This document shows, piece after piece, positions 12,568-25,100 of a stretch of DNA of 64,000 nt. Every line of letters starts with the position of its first letter. Within the stretch, counting starts at the first letter, position 1. The notes below the pieces were generated by a model. It worked only from the letters and a program-made list of their open reading frames with translations. It ran no database searches and was not told where the DNA came from. A program made the translations under genes and the position numbers. Source of the stretch: Hyaloscypha bicolor E (taxonomy: Eukaryota > Ascomycota > Leotiomycetes > Helotiales > Hyaloscyphaceae); the NCBI RefSeq assembly GCF_002865645.1, contig NW_020194667.1:186001-250000 (forward strand). The letters run 5' to 3'.

Positions 12568-14700
12568 TTAGCGCAGCTTTATGTATCTCTTAGTAGGACC
12601 AGCTCTCTGCCATGCCTTGGCACCGATCAACCCAATGGCAAGGCGTTCTGCAACCGGACCTTTCCATTCAACTAACAACACATTCGCAATTTGGTTCTTT
12701 GCTCTGTCGTTTTCCCCTCCTAATGCAGATTTGGGCAAGTCCTTTAGTAGTTCCTTGCTATAAGAAGAGCTGCTAGTGCTAGAGAGCAAGACCCAAAACC
12801 TTTTCATAGTAGAAGTGTCTTTCTCTGACGTGGCTGCGTTGAAAAGGATGCCAGCCACATCTCCACGGGATTCTTTGTGTCCGCCAGTATCACAATCAGT
12901 ACCTTGAATATTCTCAACGTGACTCGGAATCTCATAAATAAAATCCTCCAGGATAGAAAATTTTGTAGCTTCGACTGTGAAGGCGATAAAATGGAGCGTA
13001 TCAGGCAACATTGTCGGCGTGAAGAGAAGACGTTCTATTGTTACCGCAGACATAGCTCCCTCAAAACTAATCTCCATATCGTTCGTGGCAGTGACAAATC
13101 GTGTATCTCGTTCAATTGCTCTCAAAGCACCGCCGGAAATTTCTATAGAAATTATGTATATTCTCACTTCGAATGATTGAAACCACCGTATTGTCTGCAA
13201 ATCGTTGAGCCACTTCATGTGATACGTCACCGGCCCAATCCAACCAGCCCAAGACCAACTGGGGAAAAATTCTTCAGACTCAGATGAGCCAGATCGACGA
13301 TGCAAGATCCTTTCAGGAGCCCATAAAAGGGAGAAATCGAAAGGATTTTCAGGCAGTCCGTTCGTGAATCGGGTTCGAAAGTTTTCCATAGGGATCTGAT
13401 CCATGAGTTCAGGTGGGTCCTTTGGTTTGAATTTGAAGAAGCTACAGGACTCTTCCAATCGAACGCCGAGACCATGAAACGCATTAAGTATGTCACTTTG
13501 ATATGACAAGTCCCTCCTAGTATAAGTATTAACTATTCTGACATAGGCTGCGAGCCCCTCAATCGCCTCGGATTTATTCAACGGCTCCCAGGAGTCCCGA
13601 AATCTCACAACTCGTCCAGCATCGTTCTCAGCGGACACTCCCCTACTACAGGATAGAAAGATGTTCTGTTCCGTGAAATAGATCCTACGTTTTGAAAAGA
13701 TTCTCTCTTGAAGGGTCCAGGCACGTCTCTCATAAGGCAGTGGATCTATGGCATCCAAATTCAGTGGTTGGGGAATGAGCAACATATTTTCGGTACCTCC
13801 TAGACATCTCTCCGGCCCAGTAAACTCGCGACTGATTCCGGGAAGGCCAGAATTCGCATTGATACTAGAAAGTGCTGCTATTGTAAGGCTTGCATGTCTA
13901 TAAATGACATCCATATGTGCTATCTGGTCGTATTTCTGCTCCGCGTCATCTTGGATTATGTATAGAACATTACACCACAGGTATCGTTCTTTCAAAGCCT
14001 TTGTCATTTCCATGGCGTCCCGAATTGTTTTGGGGATTTTTTCTTGAAGTCCCAGAAGGGATGATTGCCGCTCCAAAGTTGCAATGTTTTCGATCATAGC
14101 CTGCAGTATAGCGACACCGCCCCAGACATAACTCAAGGCCAAGTATTTCCAATCTGAACGAGCTCGAACTAACCTTAGTTCGAGGACATCGATCAAGATT
14201 ATGTCAACGTAAGATTTATATCTTTGGTCAGTATTCGGGTTACAGGTACTTGTATGTCCGACTTCGCAGTCACGAAGCCAGGAAAGAATAAGTGGATAAT
14301 TGATCAGCCGCGGATTTCCATCCTCCCAGGCCTTGGAACTCATATCATCTAGATTGATAAGGCGTTTGTAGCGAGTCCAGAGGAATTGTTCATTCGTGGC
14401 AATTCTGATGCTACCATGATTGTGCTGAGTGCACAAGATCTCAAGGTGCCATCCTTTCCGTAGTGACGCTCTTTCATCGTTCTCGTCAGAGAGGTCCAAG
14501 CTGGGTCTAAGTGTCACAATGCTTTCCGAGCCGCAAATCTTGCTGTGCACAATCTTACAGAGCGCACAATATGGTGTTGAGATTCGGAGTTTGATGTCCT
14601 TTGATGATCCAAGGCTGTAACCGGTTTGGCTAAGAGAATATTCAGGGTAGCGCTTTACAGTAGCCTCAGTGCAGATCTGGCACAGGAGTTGTCGCGCCAT
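12568..14700 (-). CDS. HET-domain (heterokaryon incompatibility-type) protein
   Basis: Single-exon ORF of 710 residues. The N-terminus has paired cysteines (LCQICTEA, then YCALCKIVH) usual before HET domains, followed by the HET domain (Pfam PF06985): YLALSYVWGG, IPKTIRDAMEMTKAL, ERYLWCNVLYIIQDD, MDVIYRHASLTIAALSS, and the RRAWTLQERIFSKRRIYF signature. A long variable C-terminal half follows (WSWAGWIGPV). In this family the domain triggers cell death on fusion of incompatible strains, or takes part in innate-type recognition. The usual W-[IV]-D-x-x-C-I-x-Q core reads LWCNVLYIIQ here: the Asp and Cys are Asn and Tyr. Both changes fit G-to-A on the coding strand, so the gene may be RIP-nicked and inactive despite its full length. 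Confidence 0.92.
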   Translation of the reverse strand: MARQLLCQICTEATVKRYPEYSLSQTGYSLGSSKDIKLRISTPYCALCKIVHSKICGSESIVTLRPSLDLSDENDERASLRKGWHLEILCTQHNHGSIRIATNEQFLWTRYKRLINLDDMSSKAWEDGNPRLINYPLILSWLRDCEVGHTSTCNPNTDQRYKSYVDIILIDVLELRLVRARSDWKYLALSYVWGGVAILQAMIENIATLERQSSLLGLQEKIPKTIRDAMEMTKALKERYLWCNVLYIIQDDAEQKYDQIAHMDVIYRHASLTIAALSSINANSGLPGISREFTGPERCLGGTENMLLIPQPLNLDAIDPLPYERRAWTLQERIFSKRRIYFTEQNIFLSCSRGVSAENDAGRVVRFRDSWEPLNKSEAIEGLAAYVRIVNTYTRRDLSYQSDILNAFHGLGVRLEESCSFFKFKPKDPPELMDQIPMENFRTRFTNGLPENPFDFSLLWAPERILHRRSGSSESEEFFPSWSWAGWIGPVTYHMKWLNDLQTIRWFQSFEVRIYIISIEISGGALRAIERDTRFVTATNDMEISFEGAMSAVTIERLLFTPTMLPDTLHFIAFTVEATKFSILEDFIYEIPSHVENIQGTDCDTGGHKESRGDVAGILFNAATSEKDTSTMKRFWVLLSSTSSSSYSKELLKDLPKSALGGENDRAKNQIANVLLVEWKGPVAERLAIGLIGAKAWQRAGPTKRYIKLR

Positions 14701-15914
14701 TGTGTCTTCCTACCGACTCTGGTATACTTTGTCGATGAAATTTTCTATTCGAGGGTGGAATGCTTTAGAGGCAACTTGGAGATGGAAGGAATCACCATAC
14801 TGTGAGTTGCGATCTGCGTTCAGCACCCCATATTTTAGCCGCCGCACCATTTTCTGGCGCGCACACTAACTTTATACAGACTCCATGATACTGGATAAAT
14901 CCACAATAACTCCACAACCATGCATCCATTTCGTACAGTAAGTGGGCTAGATAAGAGCTATTAGCACGTCTATTAATAATAAGCTATGTTAACTTAGTAC
15001 TGTTCTCAGCTACCCTAACTAAACGGGCTGTCGATAATTAGGTCACGTGGAAGGCTCGGTATGACTTGGAAAGGTGATTCTCAATTTATCTTAACCACAC
15101 TACTACTAATTGGAGCCTATAGACTTTATATATATATATATATAGACTGCTAAGTTCCTATACGGCCGTACCTTACGGTCGTAACTGTCTATTAAGGACG
15201 AGACTGTTTCCTACGGCTGAGAAGGTCTTACAGCCGTTGCCACTAAGTAGATACCTTAGGCAGCAATATACCAGATCAGGCAATGTCTCAGCGGACGAAG
15301 GGATAGTTCAGGTAAGGTCACATGCACTGGGCGGATTGGAAATAGTAGCCTAAGGTTAGAAACCCAGGCTGCTACTCGACTAAAGTAACCCGCAATCCTC
15401 GTAACGTCCATCCCTGCGTGGCGGAAAACCCTACGTGCCGGAAAAAATGATAGGTACTTTGACTTTAAACATGTCAAACTCTCTACACATATCGATGTGT
15501 CCCAAATTTTTATATAAGTCGTGTTCCATAGCTGCCCCTGAATATTCTAACCCCTCCCACCAGAAAATTACCCTTGCATTATCGCCCTCGCGCCTGGTTT
15601 GTGGAATGTCTCTGTTTATCGCAAAATAGAGTTCCTTCACCACAGCTCCACCATTGAGCTCTTATCACTCCTAATACTTATATAAAGGTCATACCCGAGC
15701 TTTAGGACCTCGCTACTATGGCTACCAATTGTCATGAGCCTTGTGGCTGCTGTGGCGTCCAGATTCATGCAAGATCGCCACGCGGGTCAGTACCTCGGAT
15801 CAAAGCGAGTGACTATTTTGGTTAGTGCGAAATAACCCCGCACGTCCGACAATATTTACGCTGTAATTTCAATTATGTAATCATTTGCAAAGCGTGTGGC
15901 TGACGTGAGGCTAA
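14701..15914. other. region between HET gene and Harbinger element
   Basis: Holds the HET promoter, a short TA dinucleotide run at 15127-15143 and, at about 15404-15446, a segment related to 28883-28922 in reverse orientation (shared CCGGCACGTAGGG-type core). A 70-codon minus-strand ORF is listed separately. Otherwise no gene seen. Confidence 0.5.
15431..15643 (-). CDS. small orphan ORF, doubtful
   Basis: A 70-codon open frame starting MVKELYFAINRDIPQTRREG and ending FKVKVPIIFSGT. It is hydrophilic with no signal peptide, membrane segment or domain that I recognise. Composition is normal for the GC-balanced DNA here. It overlaps a repeat-like segment at its 3' end, so it may be a relic rather than a gene. 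Confidence 0.2.
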   Translation of the reverse strand: MVKELYFAINRDIPQTRREGDNARVIFWWEGLEYSGAAMEHDLYKNLGHIDMCREFDMFKVKVPIIFSGT

Positions 15915-18900
15915 GGGCCTGTTTCGCACCCTTCGAGTATTCGGATATCGCCGATATCGTAATACTAGTATCCTAATATTATGAATATTCGCGTTTCGCA
16001 TTTTTTTGGAAACTGGAGTTAAATACTAGTATTTAAATACCAGTATCTGCCCCTATACTAATCTCAGTATTTTCAGAATGACCTCTAGTAGGTTATTCTG
16101 AAAATACTGAGAGTTAAATGCTCGGCCTTAGGCTATTATATATACCTTAAACCCTACTTTTTAGGGGGTTTTCTATCCTATATCCGTATTTAATATTTAA
16201 TTATATCTTCCTATACTATAACTATATTATTCTGGGACGAGTTTAATTATAAATTTAACTTAATTATTATATAAATTATACTTAATAATATTAAATACTA
16301 GAAAATAACCTACTATAATAAGATTCTAATATAAACCTTTCCCTGGAAAGATTACTATAAGACCCTAAACCTCCTTAATTATAACTATTTATACCGGTAT
16401 TAAGAGTAATTATATATACTAATTATAATTTTTAGGGAATTAATTATATTCTGCCAAGAGAATACCGAATTATACTTATCTAAATATATCTTTATTAAAG
16501 AGAAGATATATATTTTTATATATATTATTAGATAGCCTATATTAAATTATAATATATAAGAGAAGTTCTTAAAATTAAGAGTAATAGTATTAAGGTATTT
16601 ATTATAGGAATAATTTTATTATTATATTTCTAATAATATAATAAATAGGATCTTCTATAAAGTACTTATAGCTCTAAATCTACTATTCGAGTATATAGTA
16701 AAATAACCTAATTTAGCTATAGAGATATATCCTCGAATTATATAAGACCCTTAATTCTTGCCTTATTTTAATAATTATATTAGTGCCCTTAATAGAACTT
16801 ATATTAATATATATCTAGGTATTAAAGTATAAGCTTTTTTAAGGAATTACTATAATTATCTTTCTTATAATATACTTATTACTTATTTATTTAATTTATA
16901 GTTTACTTTTATATATCCTGGATAGGAGGGCTCTATAAATAATTAGAGAGTACTATAAGATACTATTATAAGAGATAGCTTCCGTATTTCTAATAGTAGA
17001 TTTTATCTTAGTAATATAGGATATATTAATACTAGAACTATTCTTACCCTATTTAGAAGAATAAGGTACTATTTACGAGAAGTTATTATTATTAGAGAAG
17101 TTCCTAAGATATATTAAGAGCTCTTTAATTTATAGTACTTAATATTAAGAAATGAGATTAAGTATATCTTTAGTATTCTAAAGTAATACTTTCCTTTCCT
17201 AAAAATAAATATAGAGTATAATTTATTAATATAAACATATATTATCTTTACTATTTATGCCTTATATAATTATATTTATTAGTATAGTATTATAGTAGAT
17301 AATATATTCGAGAATAGAAATAGCGAGATTAATAAGCCAGAAATAGCTAATAAGAAAGAAGCTTTACTAATTATAAGTTAAGGAATAAATGCTTTTCGTA
17401 ACTAGATTACTTAAAACATATTTAAGTAATAGCAAGTATATTCTAGGGAATAAACTAGTTAAAATCGCTATTAGCCGCAGGGTAATATAGGATTATTTTA
17501 TTAGAAAGAATACTTTATAACTTTACTACTATTTCTATATAGGTTTGAAATATATTATAGCTATTTATTATTTTTATATAGGGCTTTTATTTAAACTATT
17601 TTATAAGTATTTTGGACTTTATTCTGATTTTTAATTTAGTATTATATAAGAGCCCCTAATATTTATTTTTGGCCCAAAATTTACTAGTAGCCTTAAAAAA
17701 AATTAAACTAGTTTTTTTAATAGTATTATAGCCTGGCTTCGGGGCTATCTTTTAGTATAATTTAGGCTATAGTTATAGTAATAGTTATTGAGAAAACTTA
17801 GTTTTAAAAAAAGGTCTTGAAATTAAGCTATTATATAAGGTAATTTAATATGGTATTATTAATTTATAAAAGTAGTATAGTACTTATAGGAGCTTTTGTA
17901 CTAATTAGAGAGTATTATTTAAACCTTAATTAACTTTGCTTTAGGCTTCTATATACTAGAGCCCCTAATTTTCAGGGTATTATAAATAGCCTATATTAAG
18001 TTGAGATTTTTAATTTAATTACTAATAATTAGTTTTATTAATAATTTTAGTATTAGAAAGAATAAGTAAAGCGTATTTAAATATACTAAAATTTATATTA
18101 TTTTAATTAGTAATTATAAAAAAATTCTTATCTAAGTAAATTTATATTTTATATAGCTAATATTAGGCTTAAAATAGAGAATATATTATTAATCTCTTAA
18201 ATTACTATATAATTATATATTCCCAAAAGTATCTAATTAAGGGAAAATATTCTTATTACTATTTATAAAAACTAGAAAAAAGAATATAACTAAAAGAAAA
18301 GATATAGCCAAAGCCTCTAATTCTTCCCGTTATCCGATTTTTTAGGGATATTACTAGTACCTGAACTTCTATTATATTTGCTATTACTATCTCTAGCTAT
18401 AAAAGCTTCTATAAGACTAGTAAGTAGAATATATTTTTTACTCTAATTACCTTATTTTTATATTTTCTTATTCTTTTTTTTCTTCTAAATAATATAAATA
18501 ACTTATCTCTAATATTCTTTTAATATATTCTTAATTAAATTATATCCTATAGGGCTAACCTAAGTATTAAGAATATACCTAGTATAAGTAGATATAAAGC
18601 TTTTATATAACTAAGGAATACCTTTCTTAATAAAGCTCGGAAAACTTATTTATAACCTGAAATTAAGTTTATTAACTAAGTCTTAATATATCTTATAGAT
18701 AATATCTATTATATATTAATATTTAGGGCATCTCAAGTTAAATTCCTCTTTTCTCTAGGCTAGTATTTCTCCTATTATATTCGTAATTTGTATAGTTATT
18801 CTAGAAAGACTAGTATTTATAGAAACCTTTACTCTCTTGCCAGAAGCTCTCTTTTCTAGTCCCTGAGGGCGGGAATACTTGAATATACTAGCTTGCATGA

Positions 18901-19269
18901 GTTAACTTAGTATAGGTATTAATAATAAAGATAATAATAGTTTCGGTATATTATAAGTATTACTAAATAGATTATTTGCTTTATTATAATCTTCGTTACC
19001 TGGAAGAAGTATATCTTCTGGATAGTAGTTCCTTTAGAGAATACTGTCTTTATTAAGGAAGTCTTCTATAGTCGGTTCGTTCTCAGGTAGAACAGGTAAT
19101 CTTTGGTTTGATTTTGCGGTAAGGGAAGCCGTAGTTCTCGCAAATTAAATAGTATAAGTATATTTACTAGTAGCTAATCGGGGTCCTAAAAGCTCTTTAA
19201 TATCGGGTACCCAGTGATATATATAATTCCGAAACCAGGTATAATCTGTTTTATTTTTTAGATCTAATA

Positions 19270-19938
19270 GAAAATTATCCCAGTATTTCTTTTTAGCCTA
19301 TATTAATTATAGCTTTTCTTTCTATCCAAAACTAGTCAAAGCCTTGAGTGCGAACCATAGCTTGTATTTCTTCTTGAACTAGATATATGATTTATTAGTA
19401 AAATATTATAGAACCAGGAAAGTACGTACCTATTCGATCTTTCCTTTAATCTGCGAACCGGTAATAATATTAGTAGCAGGACTAATATTAAGGGAGATAT
19501 AAACGGGCTATAATTCCATTACCATAGATATAAAATCGATCTTTTTGAAGATGTTATCTGCTAGCTTCCCTCCCTCGATATAACGTCGCATAATATTAAT
19601 TAGTATAGTCTCTAGTTCATCTGGCCAGATTATGGAGAAGCTAGTTAGTTCGACGGTATTTGTGACGGCAGGAACAGAGCAATGGAACGAGGCTCAAAGA
19701 TCAATGATTTCCAATGTCTTAAGAATTTAAAGCTAAGGAGGACAGGAGTGAGGTGTGGCAGTGGATAAGTAGGAATGACCAAGACTACTGAAACGCCGAG
19801 CTTTGGAAGCGAGCTTGGTTTGAACCATAGCTTGGAACCTTAGCTGAAACCAACCCCTTTGGCTGAAACCAACCATGTGACACCAGCCGTCACAGTATTT
19901 GGGGCTTTCGTATTCGTAGTTTTCCGTATATATACCAT
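19270..19938 (-). pseudogene. Myb/SANT-like DNA-binding protein of the Harbinger element, broken
   Basis: The frame starts at ATG 19938 (MVYIRKTTNTKAPNT). It is interrupted by the nested solo LTR and resumes as VELTSFSIIWPDELETILIN, then LADNIFKKIDFISMVMEL, NIITGSQIKGKIE and FKKKYKLWFALKALTSFGWK. The last parts match the Myb/SANT-like pattern (Pfam PF12776): W at the first helix, N-x-F-K-K, Q-[IL]-K, K-K-K-Y-x-x-W, S-x-F-G-W. Several TAG/TAA codons sit where Gln codons would fit, as C-to-T change of CAA/CAG predicts. In related elements this protein binds the termini to help the transposase. Not functional here. Confidence 0.7.
19661..19894. mobile_element. solo LTR (234 bp) nested in the Harbinger element
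   Basis: Starts TGTGACGGCA and ends GCCGTCACA, so the ends are TG...CA and form a short inverted repeat. It is flanked by a perfect 5-bp direct repeat GTATT (19656-19660 and 19895-19899). Its base composition is normal, unlike the AT-rich host element. No full-length partner is visible in this window. An LTR left by recombination of a Ty3- or Ty1-type element fits best; a small non-LTR insertion with a 5-bp duplication is less likely. Confidence 0.75.
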
Positions 19939-20218
19939 GGTTAAATTAAGTTTAATAATTATAAAAGAAGGAAGCGATTAATAAATCAAGAGGTTTTAAT
20001 TAGAAGGGGGAGATTAGGGGGCTGAAGAAGAGGCTTAATAGGCTAGCGGAGATTAGTTTATATACCCCGTAATTACAAGTGGATACTAAGTATCTACGAC
20101 TTGAGAAACGGGTCTAAATTATACCGATACCAGCGTTCAATATCGAGCATTAAACGCTAGAGTTCGATATTACTAATATCCGGTATCTAACTTGCGTGAG
20201 CCCGTGCGAAACAGGCCC

Positions 20219-20705
20219 TAAACTGCACGCGTGACCCGTCAGAGCGAACACCAGATCAGCGCCAGCGTCTAATTCTAATAGCAAATCGATAGAATTATTT
20301 ACCCAATCGGCCGAGATAAACTGGCAGCACTGTATGTCATTCACAAATCGCTCCGAACTTTCACAACTTGTCAACTTTAAAAGTGGACACTTGCTTGATT
20401 GCATAACTGTGGTATCAACGGAGTATTTAGGTGGAAAATACTAGGCAGTAATTAGAGAACTAAATACTGAACATGACACGAATAGAACAAATGCCCAAAG
20501 GAATTCCATAATAAAGTTCTAACGGTTTCCATCAAGGAGAAGCATTTCATATTCTTGAAGTTGACAACTTCAAAGCCAGACTAGCACATGTTAACCTCAA
20601 CTAAAGTCACACCCCTCATGATGTTCACGTTAGAGCGGGAATATTCCCGATGATCTGCCGCCCGTCGATTTCGGGAGGGTGTGATCTCTGTGTCAATGAA
20701 GATTG
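20219..20705. other. short intergenic region
   Basis: Normal composition. A 84-codon minus-strand ORF (20150-20404) overlaps the Harbinger end and has no recognised domain, so I do not count it as a gene. The rest is the 3' flank of the cysteine-rich membrane protein gene. Confidence 0.5.
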
Positions 20706-21498
20706 TCATGCTTTACCAGGGACAGAGTCCATCTCTGCGGGGCCTAAGGCTCCTTGTGGTGCGACACTAATGGGGAATTGTGCTTGTAACTGGTGCCTAC
20801 GTTGGCGCCATAATATGAACCAAATAGCTAGAAGGGATGCCACAAATGCGCTGCCTAAAGTGGCGCCGACAGAAGCACCCACGATGGTGCTTTTATCCTG
20901 AGGGCACTGTGAAGGTAGTGGCGAGCTTGAACATGTGCTGATGATTTGTGTGGAGGTGGTTATTTGCGTGGGAGATTGTCCACCTGATGTAGCTGCAGAA
21001 GGAAACATAATTGTCCCAGGTAGCAGCGTGAATGATCCTTGCCCGTTCTTGCAGCAGCTTGACAAAGCGCCATCCGTTTGGCAGCACCACCGACCATCTT
21101 CGCATGGATCGAGGATATAGAATTCAGTCGAGCGATCTGTTCCATTTGGACTCAGCCTATCATGTAAAGCTGGTAGAACCTAGCTCCAACTCACTTGTAC
21201 AGTATTGCTGGCAACTAGGGTCCTTGCCAGTGGGATCCGTACATCCATTCGCGAAAATCAAGCCGTTAGAGGTGTAAGAATTACCCGTTAAGCAGAGTCC
21301 GCTGCTGAAGCAGACGTCTGGAGGAGTACGTCCGAGTGAGCAACAGGCGCTATAGGAACCCTCGGGGAGATTGGAGTTGCATGGTTGGATGGTTGATGGC
21401 GCAAGGGTCCCATCCGACCAATAGCAAGGCGGAGATGCATCCGCTGCTAAGAGATGACATAAAAACGCAATAAGGATAGGAGTAATTTGAAATGGCAT
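20706..21498 (-). CDS. secreted-type cysteine-rich single-pass membrane protein
   Basis: Two exons, 21498-21195 and 21136-20706, joined across a 57-nt intron (GTGAGT donor, AACAG acceptor) give 244 residues. A signal peptide (MPFQITPILIAFLCHLLAAD) precedes a cysteine-rich ectodomain containing CYWSDGTLAP, SACCSLGRTPPDVCFSSGLC, CQQYC and DPCEDGRWCCQTDG...CC. After a Ser/Thr/Pro-rich stalk a single transmembrane helix follows (VGASVGATLGSAFVASLLAI), then basic residues WRQRRH and a short cytoplasmic tail. This architecture is common and largely uncharacterised in ascomycetes, often called cell-surface or sensor-like. I infer a plasma-membrane location and propose no ligand. Confidence 0.85.
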
Positions 21499-21800
21499 GG
21501 TTTTCTAGGGAGGCTAAAATCGAGTCAGGGTTTTTTGATGCCTTAGAAGAAGGAAGAATTGAACATGCATTCGAGAATCTTCAGCTACTTTCGCTAATCT
21601 CGCCAATGATTCGAAAGCATTAGTAAGCAATTTGAATATAAGTTACGGCTAACTTAGCGGGACCTCTTAATACGACATTATGTAATCGTAATAAATTCGC
21701 TTAGTGTTTTGTGTACCTCCCCTTTGGTCTGGATAAACTCTGCATATAGGTTTCCTTGTGCTTTGTGTCTTCAATGATAGAGCAGAGGGAAATAGCTAAA

Positions 21801-22126
21801 TGTGAGGCACGTAATAGCAGGGTGATGCACAAGTAGTCAAGGTAAGTAAGCTGCGGAGTGACGCTTGCAAGTGTAACTAATTCCAAGAGTTGATTCTAAC
21901 AAAAGACTAATTAATACCCCTTTCCAAAGCTAGAAGCGTCTCCCTATATATTCCCTAGTACTTAGCCAAGCCTGTAAAGCACTTTACTTAACTAGGAAAC
22001 ACAATCCTATATGATCCGTATAATTCCGATCGCCCGTATAATTCTAATTATAAGCTTTACCTAAAATAGGAAACTAGATCCACGATATCTAATACCTGTC
22101 TATATGCTATTACGTATACCTATTAC
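21801..22126 (-). repeat. LTR of the gypsy element (left copy)
   Basis: About 326 bp, aligned to 28546-28872 without large gaps. Differences are nearly all transitions. Sequence outside (21791-21800, AATAGCTAAA) does not repeat beyond the right copy. Confidence 0.88.
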
Positions 22127-25100
22127 ATTAACCCTCCCTCTAGGCCCTTGTCCCTAAGAGGCCTGAGAGAACTATAAATAGCTTTATAAATAATTCCCTA
22201 AAACCTTTCTAGCTATTAGTTCTTCCCAAAGACTCCCTATAATTACCCTATTATTACGCCAGGTAATAGACTTAAGGATATAGTTTACTAACCCTGTCTA
22301 GCTAACCCGCAAATTACCTCTAGTAATTCCTTCTTATAAAAATAGTACGGATATAGTATATACTATTAGACAGGAAGCTCTTCCGGTCTTCTAATTAGTT
22401 TATAAATCCTAACTTAGCCTCTATTTAGAATAAATTATTATTCTATAGGCCTAAGAACTTGGAAAAGTTAATCCGATCTTCTAGTTCGTTTATAAATTCC
22501 TTTTTTGGAATTTTCTAGATATTCCTAATATAAAGCCAGTTCCGAATTTATAATTACTATTTGAGGAAAGGATATTATAAAAAGGCCTCTCTTTTTCTAC
22601 TAACTAACCTTTCCTTTTCTCAACTATAATACTATACCTAGCTCTTTCTTATTCCTTATCTTTCTTCTTTAAGCTTTCTTTAAGCTTCTTTAAGCTCCTT
22701 TAAGCTTTATTTAAGCTTTATTTAAGCTTTATTTAAGCTTTATTTAAGCTCTCTTCTAATTTCCTCTTCTACTTCTTTATCTATTAAAATAAATACTTCT
22801 TTTAGTACTTATTAGCCTATTACTACCCGTTTAGCTAATACTCTTATATCCTTAATTTACTTTTATTATCTTTAATATTCTAAGAATATTACTAAGTTTC
22901 CTGATCTTACTTATATTAAAAGTAATAATTACTTGATATATAATTACTATTACTCTAAGAATAAGAAATATAATCTTATAAGTTATAATTTCTTTTATTT
23001 ATTTCTTATTCTAATATTATTTAAGATTCCTCAAATATATATAATATAGTTAAACTGCCTTTTTTAAGCTATTAATATATATAAGTATTTTTCCTATTCT
23101 TTACCTAAAAGAAAAAAGACTATTACTATTCTTTTTCTATATTAAATAATATATACTTCTTATATTAAAGTTATTATTTGGGACTAATAAATTCCTTTAA
23201 TAATCTAAGAAATAAATTAAGTAATTCTTACTAGCTTAGTATAAGTATAAAGTACTCTTAATAATATAATTAATATTTTTCGATATTAAGTAAGTTTATT
23301 TCTTTCTTATTTCTTATTAATAATTAATAGCTTTATAGGCTAATTTATTACCTATTTCTTAAGAGAATTCTAATAAGAATAATAATAAGAATAATAAAGA
23401 ATAGTTATAAAAATAAAGTATTTATAGGATATAGAAATTAAAGTTTTTAGAGTTCTTAATAATTTTTATATAGTTTTTCTAAGAATAAATATATAGTTTT
23501 TAATAGTTTTCTAATAAAAGTATTTATCTTTTATATTTCCGTTTAGCTAATAGTATTATAATATTACTCTTTTCTAAGTATTCTTATAATTCTTAAGCTA
23601 TATTCTTTAGATTATTTAGTAATTCCTATATATTATTTACTAGTAAATAATTCTTCTAATAAATAAAATACTTTTTTTCTTTTCTATTTTCTCTATAAAC
23701 TATAATAGATTCTATTTCGAATTCTTTTTTATTCTCGATTTTAACTAGTTCTGGTTCTACTATAGTACTAGCTTATAAGTACTATAGTTCTAAGAAAGAA
23801 ATATAAAAAATATTATAAATCTAATATAATAATAATAATTTCAAGTAATATATTTATTTATATATTTCTATAATTTCTGGAACTTTAAAAAAGCCAAGAT
23901 ATTTATTTACTAGCTTTATACTAGATTATAGCTATTAAATATTCTTTATATAAAATATAACTTTATTATATATATTAAATTTCTTATTAATATATTTCTT
24001 ATTATAGTACTTTTTCTATATATTTATTATTTCTTACTATTACTTCTTTAGTATCTTCCGTTTTACTTAAATTCTTTAAATTCTTTTCTATATTACTAGT
24101 ACTTCTTTTTCTGAAATATTATTCTTAATATATAGTTTAATACTAGAATAGAATTCATATAATATATAAAATAAAGGAATTTCTATTATTAAATATATAA
24201 AGTTATTATATATGAATTCTATAAAAATAAGCTTTATTACCTAGTTATTTTACTAGTAACTAGTATAATACCTCAAGTATTATTCTAGAGTTTAATTTAG
24301 ATTCTTTATTTATTTATTAGTTTATAAATAAAATACTATACTTAGTTATTATTAAATCTTTAAGTAAAAATATAAACTTAACTAGAACTTATTTATAAAA
24401 ATAGATTCTTTATTAGAGGTTATACCTATAGATATACTAAAGTCTTTAATAATATAATATATAAATAGCTCTACTAACTTAAGAATTAAGATCTTTTTAG
24501 TAATTAGAATATATTATACTATTTTTATATATTTATTAATAATAATAAATATAGAATTATATATCTTATTATAAAACCTAGAAAAAAATAGTCCTATAAT
24601 AAAGTCTATAATAATTTCTTATTATAGCTTAAAGGAAAAAAAAAACGAACTAAATATATTATATAATAGATATCTTTTTATCTTAGTTTATTAATATATA
24701 GGGCAAGTTCTAATATAGTTTTTTATATTCTTTTTTATACTTTACTAGAAATACTTTCTCTAAAAAATCTCTAGTATCTTACTAGTACTAAAATACCTAT
24801 TTATAGAATTATTATAATTAGCTTATAATAATTCTTTTTTAAGAGCCGGCTTATTTAATATATAAATAATACTCTAATATCTTAATAATTCAGATATATT
24901 AAGTTTCTAAGTCTTAATAGCTTTAGTAAAGATTTCTTTTAAGAACTATTTATATTACTAGTATTATATTAATAAATCGAGCCTTTAATACTATAATAGT
25001 AATTCAAGTAATATTTCTTTATCTTTCTCATATACTATTTCGGACCCAGCTACCTATATAGCTAGAATCCGTAGTATATACTATTTATAACTAGCTATAC

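Larger units (their letters stand above)
15915..20218. mobile_element. PIF/Harbinger-like DNA transposon, RIP-degraded
   Basis: Perfect 15-bp terminal inverted repeats GGGCCTGTTTCGCAC (15915-15929 and the complement at 20204-20218) are flanked by TAA on both sides (15912-15914 and 20219-20221). A 3-bp TAA/TTA target duplication and GGGCC-type ends are typical of PIF/Harbinger. The 4.3-kb interior is mostly very AT-rich, with stops in all frames. A minus-strand Myb/SANT-like ORF near the right end supports the class, because these elements carry such a second protein. The DDE transposase is not recognisable after mutation. A solo LTR is nested at 19661-19894. Confidence 0.8.

Noticed and set aside
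20150..20404. ORF with an ankyrin-like LLLELDAGADL stretch
   Set aside because: Only one short resemblance, and the ORF runs into the Harbinger terminal repeat, so it is not a credible ankyrin gene.
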